NCBI RefSeq assembly: GCF_004354045.1
Contig: NZ_SMRT01000014.1
Location: 124,001 to 188,000, forward strand
Reading direction: 5' to 3'
DNA: 64,000 bases
Source of the DNA: Paenibacillus piri
GTDB taxonomy: Bacteria; Bacillota; Bacilli; Paenibacillales; NBRC-103111
Within the stretch, counting starts at the first letter, position 1, and the number at the start of each line of letters is the position of its first letter. The translations under genes were made by a program, and so were the position numbers. The notes beneath the pieces were generated by a model, which saw only the letters and a list, made by a program, of their open reading frames with translations, had not been told where the DNA came from and did no database searches. Positions 17,301-24,277 of the stretch are shown in pieces.

Positions 17301-17471
17301 CAGAAGGGGCTGTCCCAAAAGCCGTTTTTAGATTTTCAGCCCCCTACTCTGACTATAAATTTACATGTAAATGCCGCTTCCATTCCCGCTTATATAGTGG
17401 TATTCGAGGCGGCATTGCACATTTTTTGGGATTGTGTCGCCGGTTGATACCCTATGGGACAGCTCCTTCTG
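17301..17471. mobile_element. MITE with 17-bp terminal inverted repeats
   Basis: CAGAAGGGGCTGTCCCA (17301-17317) and TGGGACAGCTCCTTCTG (17455-17471) are inverted repeats matching at 16 of 17 positions. The 171-bp interior carries a further inverted repeat (ATGCCGC / GCGGCAT) and no coding capacity. The GGGGCTGTCCCA end resembles IS1182/IS5-superfamily termini. A clean target duplication is not evident. Confidence 0.8.
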
Positions 17472-17550
17472 ACTTTCATTGCCGGAACGCGGCTATACTT
17501 TGTCTGCACAATATCGACATTGACAAACGCCTTCGACCCTGTTGGAAATT

Positions 17551-17611
17551 GCCTCGCAGCCGCAATTAGCTGCGACCGAGGCCAGGGCCACGCATCTTCC
17601 TGCGTGGTGCC
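17551..17611 (+). promoter_or_regulatory. two adjacent stable hairpins upstream of the esterase
   Basis: GCCTCG (17551-17556) pairs with CGAGGC (17577-17582) and encloses an inner GCAGC/GCTGC stem. Next to it GGCCACGCA pairs with TGCGTGGTGCC (to 17611). They lie about 90 bases before the esterase start. They could be a structured 5' leader; no known riboswitch class is recognised. Confidence 0.45.
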
Positions 17612-17700
17612 GCAGCGGTTATTTGTTTTTGGGTTGAAAGCGGGCAAAAGATCGGTTACGCTTACAACAGATGCGAAGAAGCTGGAAGGAGGCTACTATT

Positions 17701-18471
17701 ATGGCTTTTATCGATTGTCATTTCTTTTCTGAATCGCTTGGCATATCGACATCCATGTATGTGATTTTGCCGCAGCCGACGACCCGGCAGATCGGTATGG
17801 AAACCCGGGCGGTCAAGGAAAAGCATCCTACCTTATATTTGCTGCACGGATTATCGGACGATCACACGATTTGGATGCGCAGAACTTCAATCGAACGATA
17901 TGCGGCCGAATATGGCATCGCCGTTGTGATGCCCACCGTCAACCGGAGCTTTTATACCGATATGGAGCAAGGATATGCTTACTGGACATTCATCAGCGAA
18001 GAACTGCCAGCCGTCGCCGGATCGTTCTTTCCTTTATCGGGGGAGCGGGAGGATACGTTTGCGGCCGGACTGTCAATGGGCGGGTACGGCGCTTTGAAGC
18101 TGGCCTTGTCATGCCCGGAACGGTTCGCGGCCGGAGCGAGCTTATCCGGAGCGACCGATATTGTCAATCTGGTACAGGAATGGCAGACTGCAGAGTTTCA
18201 GCACATCTTTGGCGATTTGACAAAAATCAGGGGCAGCCGGAACGACCTGTTTCATTTGGCGGAGGAAATGGCCCGTTCGGACGGGACGAAACCCCGATTG
18301 TACCAATGCTGCGGGACGGAAGATTTTTTATATCAGGACAATGTGCGTTTTCGTGAGCACTGCCGCAGCCTGAAAGTGGAATTGACTTACGAGGAGGAGC
18401 CGGGCAGCCACGAGTGGGGATATTGGGACCGCAAAATTCAAGCTGTGCTGCAATGGCTCCCGATTCGATAA
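17701..18471 (+). CDS. alpha/beta-hydrolase esterase (EstA / S-formylglutathione hydrolase-like)
   Basis: 256 residues from ATG 17701, preceded by GGAGG; an in-frame upstream ATG (17671) overlaps that site. It belongs to the esterase family that includes tributyrin esterase EstA. The nucleophile elbow GLSMGGYGA (Ser about 122), a GTEDFLYQDN loop carrying the catalytic Asp, and SHEWGYWD carrying the catalytic His complete the triad. The N-terminal MYVILPQP and LYLLHGLSDD (oxyanion region) are typical. No signal peptide, so cytoplasmic; likely substrates are short acyl esters. It is followed by an M24 peptidase after 22 bases, suggesting an operon. Confidence 0.88.
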   Translation: MAFIDCHFFSESLGISTSMYVILPQPTTRQIGMETRAVKEKHPTLYLLHGLSDDHTIWMRRTSIERYAAEYGIAVVMPTVNRSFYTDMEQGYAYWTFISEELPAVAGSFFPLSGEREDTFAAGLSMGGYGALKLALSCPERFAAGASLSGATDIVNLVQEWQTAEFQHIFGDLTKIRGSRNDLFHLAEEMARSDGTKPRLYQCCGTEDFLYQDNVRFREHCRSLKVELTYEEEPGSHEWGYWDRKIQAVLQWLPIR

Positions 18472-18493
18472 CGGCATCAGGAGGACGGACGCA

Positions 18494-19690
18494 ATGAACG
18501 AATATACGGAGCGGGTACGCCGGCTGCAGGAGCAGCTCCGGCACAAGCGGATCGACGGCTGTATGATTACGCAAAATGTGGACCTATATTATTTTACCGG
18601 CTCTATGCAGACGGGCTACTTGTTTGTTCCGTCTGCAGGCGAGGCGCTCTTTCTGGTGCGCCGCAGCGTGGTGCGAGCCCAGAGCGAATCCGCGGTCAAG
18701 GCGGAGCCGCTGGGCTCCTTCCGCAGCATGGGAGAACGGCTTGCGGGAGCTTACCGCTCCTTGTTCGGGGAGGCGGCCTCATCAGGGCGCAAGCTTCGGC
18801 TGGCCGCCGAGTTCGACGTGCTGCCGGTGCAGCAGCTGCAGCGGCTGGAAGCCGTACTGCCAGCCGTCGAATGGGTCGACGGCTCGATGATCATCCGCGA
18901 GCTGAGGATGATCAAGTCGGCGGCGGAGCTTGCCTGCATCCGGGAAGCCGCGCGCGTCATCGACCTGGCATTCGAGGATGCGGCGCAGGCGATCCGGCCG
19001 GGCATAACGGAGCTGGAGCTGATGAGCCGCATTGAGCTGTTTGTACGCCGGGAGGGGCATCTCGGCATGATGCGGATGCGCGGTTATAACCAGGAGGTAA
19101 TAACCGGTATGGTCGGAGCGGGCGATGCGGCTGCAACGCCTACCTACTTCGACGGTCCGGCGGGGGGCCTGGGGCTCAGCGCAGCGAGCCCGCAAAGCGC
19201 GAGCCGCCGGCCGATACAAGCGAATGAGCCGATCCTGATCGATATCGGCTGCTGTATCGACGGCTATATCATCGATCAGACGCGGACCGCCGTCATCGGC
19301 TCGTTGACGGATGATCTGGTTCGAGCTTACGAGGTATCGGAGCGGATTATTCGCAGCGTAGAAGCTCGTTTGCTGCCGGGCACCGTCTGCGAGCAGCTGT
19401 ACATGCATTCGCTGCAGCTGGCGCATGATGCGGGATTAAGCGACCATTTTATGGGCTACGGCGATGATCAGGTGAAATTTCTCGGACATGGCATCGGTTT
19501 GGAAATCGATGAGCTGCCTGTGCTGGCCAAAGGCTTCAGCTACCCGCTCCAGCCCGGAATGGTGATCGCGATCGAGCCGAAGTTTACGTTTCCGCAGCGC
19601 GGTGTCGTAGGAATCGAGAACAGCTACGCGATAACCGGGAACGGTTACGAAAAGCTGACGGTTACACGCGAAGGATTAATCCGCTTGTAA
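18494..19690 (+). CDS. M24 family (Xaa-Pro) peptidase
   Basis: 398-residue aminopeptidase P/prolidase-type protein: a creatinase-like N-terminal domain (about 1-150) and a pita-bread metallopeptidase domain. Metal ligands are visible as Asp in LIDIGCC and Asp in IIDQTRT, His in FLGHGIGLEIDE, Glu in IAIEPKF and Glu in VGIENSY. A slightly extended loop rich in Ser/Ala (GGLGLSAASPQSASRR) lies before the first ligand. Well-spaced AGGAGG precedes the ATG. It probably cleaves X-Pro peptides in the cytoplasm. Confidence 0.92.
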   Translation: MNEYTERVRRLQEQLRHKRIDGCMITQNVDLYYFTGSMQTGYLFVPSAGEALFLVRRSVVRAQSESAVKAEPLGSFRSMGERLAGAYRSLFGEAASSGRKLRLAAEFDVLPVQQLQRLEAVLPAVEWVDGSMIIRELRMIKSAAELACIREAARVIDLAFEDAAQAIRPGITELELMSRIELFVRREGHLGMMRMRGYNQEVITGMVGAGDAAATPTYFDGPAGGLGLSAASPQSASRRPIQANEPILIDIGCCIDGYIIDQTRTAVIGSLTDDLVRAYEVSERIIRSVEARLLPGTVCEQLYMHSLQLAHDAGLSDHFMGYGDDQVKFLGHGIGLEIDELPVLAKGFSYPLQPGMVIAIEPKFTFPQRGVVGIENSYAITGNGYEKLTVTREGLIRL

Positions 19691-19730
19691 ACTGCAGTCC
19701 GTGTTTGCCGCGCCGGCGGACCTTCTTCTA

Positions 19731-19806
19731 GTCGCCTGTTGTCCCGGATTTCTTGAATGAATACCGCTAACGCGGCAGAGATCCGGGCCAAAGGCGACCG
19801 TTTTTT
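19731..19806 (+). terminator. large nested hairpin terminator after the peptidase
   Basis: Outer stem GTCGCCT (19731-19737) / AGGCGAC (19792-19798), inner stem CCCGGAT (19743-19749) / ATCCGGG (19781-19787), and an apical CCGC/GCGG stem, followed by TTTTTT (19801-19806). Confidence 0.75.
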
Positions 19807-19886
19807 GCCTTTTCCGAACGGTTCCGGCTTTTCCGCGAGGACATCTCTGGATTTTTTGGGACAGGAAGCCGTTTGTGCCAGCCAAG

Positions 19887-19935
19887 GAAGTCTCCGAAAC
19901 CGCCGAATTGCGCGGCACAGGGGAGGCTTCTTTTT
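19887..19935 (+). terminator. second rho-independent hairpin in the intergenic region
   Basis: GAAGTCTCC (19887-19895) pairs with GGAGGCTTC (19922-19930) around an inner GCCG/CGGC stem and is followed by TTTTT. There is no open reading frame of note between this and the preceding terminator. Confidence 0.65.
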
Positions 19936-20264
19936 AGTTGCACAGCCGATGGAGTCGTTTCTCCTTGTTGCGCGAATACCATATTATGGGAAACCCTCGC
20001 GTTTCAGACGAGGATCATTATTACATAGACAAAAGGTGGTTATTGTAAGTGGCCCCGATAAATCACTCGCCCTGAAGCCATTCTCCAAGCCCTTTTTGTA
20101 AAAAAATCTTGTTAGTGAGACGAAATATTAAGATACTCCGTCATTTCGATAGTGTTTTCGTATATGGCCGTACAATTCATACTGGTGTTGAACGGAATAT
20201 GGAGATCGCTGGAGTAAAAGCAAAGCTGCTGTGGAAATGGCTGTTTACCGCTCCAGCGCAACGA

Positions 20265-20303
20265 GACCAAGCTGGCGCTATAAAGCGTCTGCTTGGTCTT
20301 TTT
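20265..20303 (+). terminator. third plus-strand terminator, facing the clpP 3' end
   Basis: GACCAAGC (20265-20272) / GCTTGGTC (20291-20298) with an inner GCGCT/AGCGT stem, followed by TTTTT. The T-run is on the plus strand, so it best serves a plus-strand transcript, although no plus-strand gene is visible in 19936-20264. Confidence 0.75.
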
Positions 20304-20319
20304 CCTGCCTGAGCTTTTC

Positions 20320-20904
20320 TTAACCGGCTCGCGCAATAATATGGTCGATTAACCCGTACTCCTGCGCTTCGGCGGATGTCATGAAATAGTCGCGGTCGGT
20401 ATCGCGTTCGATTTTTTCCAGAGGCTGTCCCGTAGTTTCGGACATAATGCGGTTGGTGAGTGCTCTGACCTTGAGAATTTGCTGCGCCCGGATATGAATG
20501 TCTGTGGCTTGGCCTTGTGCGCCGCCCCATGGCTGATGGATCATAATTTCCGCGTTGGGCAGCGCGAACCGTTTGCCCTTGGCGCCGCCGGTCAGCAGGA
20601 CGGCTCCCATCGAGGCGGCAAAGCCGACGCAGATCGTCGACACGTCCGGGCGGACGAACTGCATCGTATCGTAGATCGCCATACCCGCGGTAGTAGAGCC
20701 TCCGGGACAATTGATGTACAGATGAATATCTTTCTCCGGATCCTCCGCCGCCAAAAACAGCAGCTGCGCGACCACGGCGTTAGCCGACTGGTCGGTTACC
20801 TCCGTCCCGAGAAAGACGATCCGGTCCTTTAACAACCGCGAATATACGTCGTAGGAGCGTTCTCCCCGCCCGCTTTGCTCAATGACAATTGGAATGTAGC
20901 TCAT
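20320..20904 (-). CDS. clpP: ATP-dependent Clp protease proteolytic subunit
   Basis: 194-residue ClpP. The catalytic triad is intact at canonical positions: Ser98 in GFAASMGA, His123 in MIHQPWGG, Asp172 in RDTDRDYF. The IEQSGRGERSYDVYSRLLKDR N-terminus and the head-domain helix are typical. It differs from housekeeping ClpP at several usually invariant spots (NCPGGS for NSPGGS, QPWGG for QPLGG). It also sits in an operon with an HTH regulator rather than alone, so it is probably a paralogue. It associates with Clp ATPases to degrade proteins. Confidence 0.93.
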   Translation of the reverse strand: MSYIPIVIEQSGRGERSYDVYSRLLKDRIVFLGTEVTDQSANAVVAQLLFLAAEDPEKDIHLYINCPGGSTTAGMAIYDTMQFVRPDVSTICVGFAASMGAVLLTGGAKGKRFALPNAEIMIHQPWGGAQGQATDIHIRAQQILKVRALTNRIMSETTGQPLEKIERDTDRDYFMTSAEAQEYGLIDHIIARAG

Positions 20905-20945
20905 CTGAATTCCCTCCTTGAATTAACCGTGTTCATTGCTTTCGT

Positions 20946-21269
20946 TTACGCCGCGCAATTTTGAATGCCGGAGCCGGAATGAAACGGCCGCTTCAGGCCA
21001 AACCCTGAGGTCACCATGATCAGCTTGACAGGCAGCGGGGAGTCGGCATCCGTCGTTCCCAGCTCCCATTGCGTGACCAATGCTTCTGCCTCCGCTGTTT
21101 GCGTTCCTCCGGCTTTATGCTCGGCGTATCGCTTCAAATCGACAACCGAACCTTCGGCCGGCTTGCCGCTGCTTGCGGGTTTGCCCGGCTGCGCCCATAC
21201 AAGCAGCGGCTTCTCCTCTTGCTTCTCCGCAACGTTAGGGGCGGACGGTTGTTTGTCGTTGCTGCTCAT
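20946..21269 (-). CDS. hypothetical protein between HTH regulator and clpP
   Basis: 107 residues. The first 40 are polar and low in complexity (Pro, Lys, Gln, Ser), then VVDLKRYAEHKAGGT and VKLIMVTSGFGLK suggest a short folded part. The start has GGAGG about nine bases upstream, and the gene begins two bases after the regulator stop, so it is co-transcribed with it. I do not recognise a family. A role as adaptor or substrate of the neighbouring ClpP is conceivable but purely positional. Confidence 0.6.
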   Translation of the reverse strand: MSSNDKQPSAPNVAEKQEEKPLLVWAQPGKPASSGKPAEGSVVDLKRYAEHKAGGTQTAEAEALVTQWELGTTDADSPLPVKLIMVTSGFGLKRPFHSGSGIQNCAA

Positions 21270-21271
21270 GC

Positions 21272-21865
21272 CTATGAACCTCCTTGTTCCGGCTTCGGAT
21301 AGACGGACAGCATCACTTGATACAAGGCTGCTTCCGAATTCCGTGCCGCGTATTTGTGAACCAGCTGTTTCATCATGGCGACATAGTCCTCGATAAAAGC
21401 TTGCCGCTGCTCTTGATCGTCGAGCGGAATTTGCAGCTGCAGCGACGCGCTCGGCACCTCGCTGCCCGTTTCCGAACGCTCCAGCAACATTACGGCGTCC
21501 TTCTTCATCTGCTCGGCGCTTGAGATCAGCTGGGCGAGCGAGCCGTGGTCTTTGAGCCGCTCGATCGTCTCTGCGGACAAACTGAGCGATTCCGCCATCA
21601 CGAACGTTCTGGCGATCGCCTGGTACAGCACCTCGACCAGATTGCGCACCTGACGGGTGCCGACCCTGCGGATCAGCCCGGTTTTCTCCAGCGCCTTAAT
21701 ATGGTAATTCATCCGCTGAGGCGTTTCCTGAAGCGTACGGGCCAGCTCAGCCGCAGACGTCGGCTCGACTAACCGGGAGACGATATCCGCGCGAAGCGGA
21801 TGGAGCAGCGCCATCGCCTGATCCGGCGACTGTACGAGGCAGCTGTCCATAATTTGTTCCTGCAC
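21272..21865 (-). CDS. ArsR-like winged-helix transcription regulator
   Basis: 197 residues. An N-terminal winged helix (about 18-90: HPLRADIVSRLVEPTSAAELARTL, then PQRMNYHIKALEKTGLIRRV) matches the ArsR/HTH_20 pattern. A C-terminal ~100-residue helical effector domain follows, with no visible cysteine metal site. GTG start at 21865 with AAGGAGGT at good spacing. It is the first gene of the regulator, small protein and clpP operon. The promoter region contains repeats that could be its own operator. Confidence 0.85.
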   Translation of the reverse strand: MQEQIMDSCLVQSPDQAMALLHPLRADIVSRLVEPTSAAELARTLQETPQRMNYHIKALEKTGLIRRVGTRQVRNLVEVLYQAIARTFVMAESLSLSAETIERLKDHGSLAQLISSAEQMKKDAVMLLERSETGSEVPSASLQLQIPLDDQEQRQAFIEDYVAMMKQLVHKYAARNSEAALYQVMLSVYPKPEQGGS

Positions 21866-21906
21866 GATGTACCGACCTCCTTACGATATTTTATGAACGT
21901 AAAAAT

Positions 21907-21935
21907 ATATTATTACGTAAATTTATTTTTGTCAA
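21907..21935 (-). promoter_or_regulatory. sigma-A promoter of the HTH-clpP operon with palindromic spacer
   Basis: Reading the minus strand: TTGACA (21935-21930), a 17-base spacer, then TAATAT (21912-21907). The spacer contains the palindrome TTACGTAA (21920-21913), and a second TTTACGT-like copy lies just past the -10, candidate operator half-sites for autoregulation. The rest of 21936-22100 shows nothing clear. Confidence 0.7.
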
Positions 21936-22100
21936 ATGGTATTAAGAGCGTGCCTCAATTTAACTGCGGGACAGAGCAGAGGAGTTTGATATGATGTAGG
22001 ATCCCTTTCGGGCTAGTACATTTTTATAGCAGGAATTGAAGGAAGACCTAGCAGCTTGCCGCGCTATTTCAAAGGACAAGGATATAGGGGGAAAGTGAAC

Positions 22101-22166
22101 ATGAAAAAGAGGACTAAACTCTTAATTTCATGGGAGAATCTTGTCGAATTCCTTGCTCTATGCTGA
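22101..22166 (+). other. possible 21-codon leader or remnant ORF
   Basis: ATG preceded by GGGGGAAAG encodes a 21-residue peptide (MKKRTKLLISWENL...) ending at TGA. It runs toward the 3' end of the converging LQRTIGNRA gene. It could be a tiny peptide or the remnant of a deleted gene; no support beyond the ribosome-binding site. Confidence 0.2.
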
Positions 22167-22169
22167 TCT

Positions 22170-24275
22170 CTAATCATCCTTAGTGCCTTCTTCATCTACT
22201 TTCTTCTGACCTGTATCTTCTTGACCCTCTCCTTCCGGCCCTGCTTTTCCAGGAGCCGCAACTTCAATATCGCCTTTTAATTTTTCTTTTTTTTCCCCAT
22301 GAGATATCTCCGCTTCTCTCACTTTTTTAGCGGCAGTTCTCGAAGATGGTCCAGATAACGTTCTTCTCTCTTGTAGACTTTTCAAGATAGCTTTTTTCTT
22401 TTCAATTAGCTTATTCCTAATTTGTTCCTCAGCAGCAAGATATTGAGTTCTATAAATTACATGCTGATCATCTACAGCGTAGTTTTCAGTTATTACATGT
22501 TCTCCGCCATGCGTTACTGACAACGAGATTTCTTCACCAACATTTGTGCCGGGTTTTACTTTAGCAGTCCCTTGAATAACAAGTGGTTTTGATTCAGTCG
22601 GAACAAAATTATAGCCTTCTTCTCCATCTCCGTCCCCATCCGCATCTGCGTTCTTTTCCTTTCCCATTCTAACAATTTTATGCTCCAGAGCAATCATTTT
22701 GGTATTCATATCGTAGGAGCCGGCAACCAAATTATTAGCTGTGTTATAACCCCCAAGACTGCTGCCAACGACATGCAGCCATTCGAATCTGCCCGGTAAT
22801 TGATCATGCCATTCCTCTTTGCTTTTACCTTTTGGCAAATGGTCTATCACGTGGTTTTTCGCATTCTGGCCACCCATCACTGCTATTTGACTGGGCTCTC
22901 TGGGACCCTTGTTCCAATCCGGACGTTGATGTGTAATGGTTACCGAAAGTTTATCTTCACTAATTCTATCAGCAGTAAATTTCGGCCCTTTTGTCTCTGG
23001 AGGTTTATGGGATGGTTCAGACGTTCTTGCGCTGTATCTGGCTTCATTTGCCCATTTATCTCGTATTTTGGGAGGATTAACCAGTGTAGCTCCTTTGTAT
23101 TCATCTTTAGCAGCTCTGGCTACACCTGATCTACCCTGTGCTTCAACCGTGAGAATTGCATATTTTAAACGCAAATACATTTCGATACTTTCCCTACTCG
23201 TTTCACCGAAGTTAAATATTCTACTCTGTAAAGGACTCGCTGCAGTAATACTTCCTGAATCTGGATCGTTGTACCATAAGCAATCTGAAACCAAATCAAA
23301 AATTATGTGCTCAGGGAGAGACATGATATCCGTAGTCTCGGTTTCGGTCTCCGTATCATCCTTCAAACCGGCCACCCTGCTTACCTTATTTGTAGTTACC
23401 GTAACACTTTCAGCTTCTCCTCTTCCGAAGTAAGCTGCTAAATTAATTGATTTCGAAACTATCGCCTCTGTAGGATATCTGGAAGTTACTAATTCTTGTC
23501 CGAATGGATCGATATTAATTTTTATATATTTTTTTTCTAATTCTGACATTGAGGTATCATAGTTTCTATCTTTACTTAATTCCCGTCTGTCTTCCTTTCT
23601 TTGATCACTTATTTTTTTTTTCATTTCCACTTGTTCACCTTTAGGAGTATATTTCCATGGAGCAAATTTACCGTTTATAAATCTGACTTTCTTCTTCACT
23701 TCCCCGGTATGTTTTGCTTCGAATTCTTCCAGTTCTGTATTAAAGCCGGGACGGTATTTGGTTTCCATTTCAGCCGGGGTCAATCTTTCCCTCTTTAATT
23801 CCCTCCTTTCCTGATCATAATGATATTTAGCATATTTTTTAAACAAGGTATCTTTATCGGCACCAGTTAAGGGATTTCCGGATTTGTTAACAATTACTCT
23901 TTGAATGGTACCGGCTTCCACTTGATTTTCCCTTACAAAATCTCCATTTTTCAATTGAAAGGCAGGTTTTACTCTACCTTCAGATAAAGGGGAGTTCTGT
24001 GCTGAACTTTTGGAGACAGCAGCTTGGTTAGCTTCGTTGAATGGGTTGGATTGTGAACGGGATTTCACCAACTGAGAAGTCGCTCGATTGCCAATTGTTC
24101 TTTGTAAATATAAAAACTGAGCTGGTGTGATAGATTGAGAAGGCTCGTCCGCAGCACCCCGAAACTGTAGGGTTCCGGTGGAGGTTGAATCTGTAATTTG
24201 ATTTGTTTGCGCTGTTCGGGGGGCTGTGCTTTTTGGATTTGTATTATTATGACTTGGCGGCATCGATATCATCAT
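22170..24275 (-). CDS. LQRTIGNRA-motif protein with nuclease-like C-terminal region (putative injected toxin)
   Basis: 701 residues, no signal peptide or membrane segment. The first ~100 residues are polar and disordered-looking but contain LQRTIGNRATSQLV (57-70), a motif I know from proteins linked to extracellular contractile injection systems, often beside DUF4157, which is absent here. A highly charged Lys/Glu/Arg middle (about 140-260) follows. Around 475-530, HVIDHLPKG, WLHVVGSSLGG, TANNLVAGS and MNTKMIALEH resemble an H/N-type (His-Me finger) nuclease of the DNA/RNA non-specific endonuclease kind. The C-terminus is a charged tail. The start follows GAAGGAAGG. It lies 2 bases after the methyltransferase-TPR gene, so the two are co-expressed. 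Both are AT-richer than their flanks, suggesting acquisition. Target and delivery route are unknown. Confidence 0.7.
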   Translation of the reverse strand: MMISMPPSHNNTNPKSTAPRTAQTNQITDSTSTGTLQFRGAADEPSQSITPAQFLYLQRTIGNRATSQLVKSRSQSNPFNEANQAAVSKSSAQNSPLSEGRVKPAFQLKNGDFVRENQVEAGTIQRVIVNKSGNPLTGADKDTLFKKYAKYHYDQERRELKRERLTPAEMETKYRPGFNTELEEFEAKHTGEVKKKVRFINGKFAPWKYTPKGEQVEMKKKISDQRKEDRRELSKDRNYDTSMSELEKKYIKINIDPFGQELVTSRYPTEAIVSKSINLAAYFGRGEAESVTVTTNKVSRVAGLKDDTETETETTDIMSLPEHIIFDLVSDCLWYNDPDSGSITAASPLQSRIFNFGETSRESIEMYLRLKYAILTVEAQGRSGVARAAKDEYKGATLVNPPKIRDKWANEARYSARTSEPSHKPPETKGPKFTADRISEDKLSVTITHQRPDWNKGPREPSQIAVMGGQNAKNHVIDHLPKGKSKEEWHDQLPGRFEWLHVVGSSLGGYNTANNLVAGSYDMNTKMIALEHKIVRMGKEKNADADGDGDGEEGYNFVPTESKPLVIQGTAKVKPGTNVGEEISLSVTHGGEHVITENYAVDDQHVIYRTQYLAAEEQIRNKLIEKKKAILKSLQERRTLSGPSSRTAAKKVREAEISHGEKKEKLKGDIEVAAPGKAGPEGEGQEDTGQKKVDEEGTKDD

Positions 24276-24277
24276 GA

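Noticed and set aside
19691..20319. tRNA or T-box element in the long gap before clpP
   Set aside because: No cloverleaf, no T-box consensus; only terminator-type hairpins are seen.
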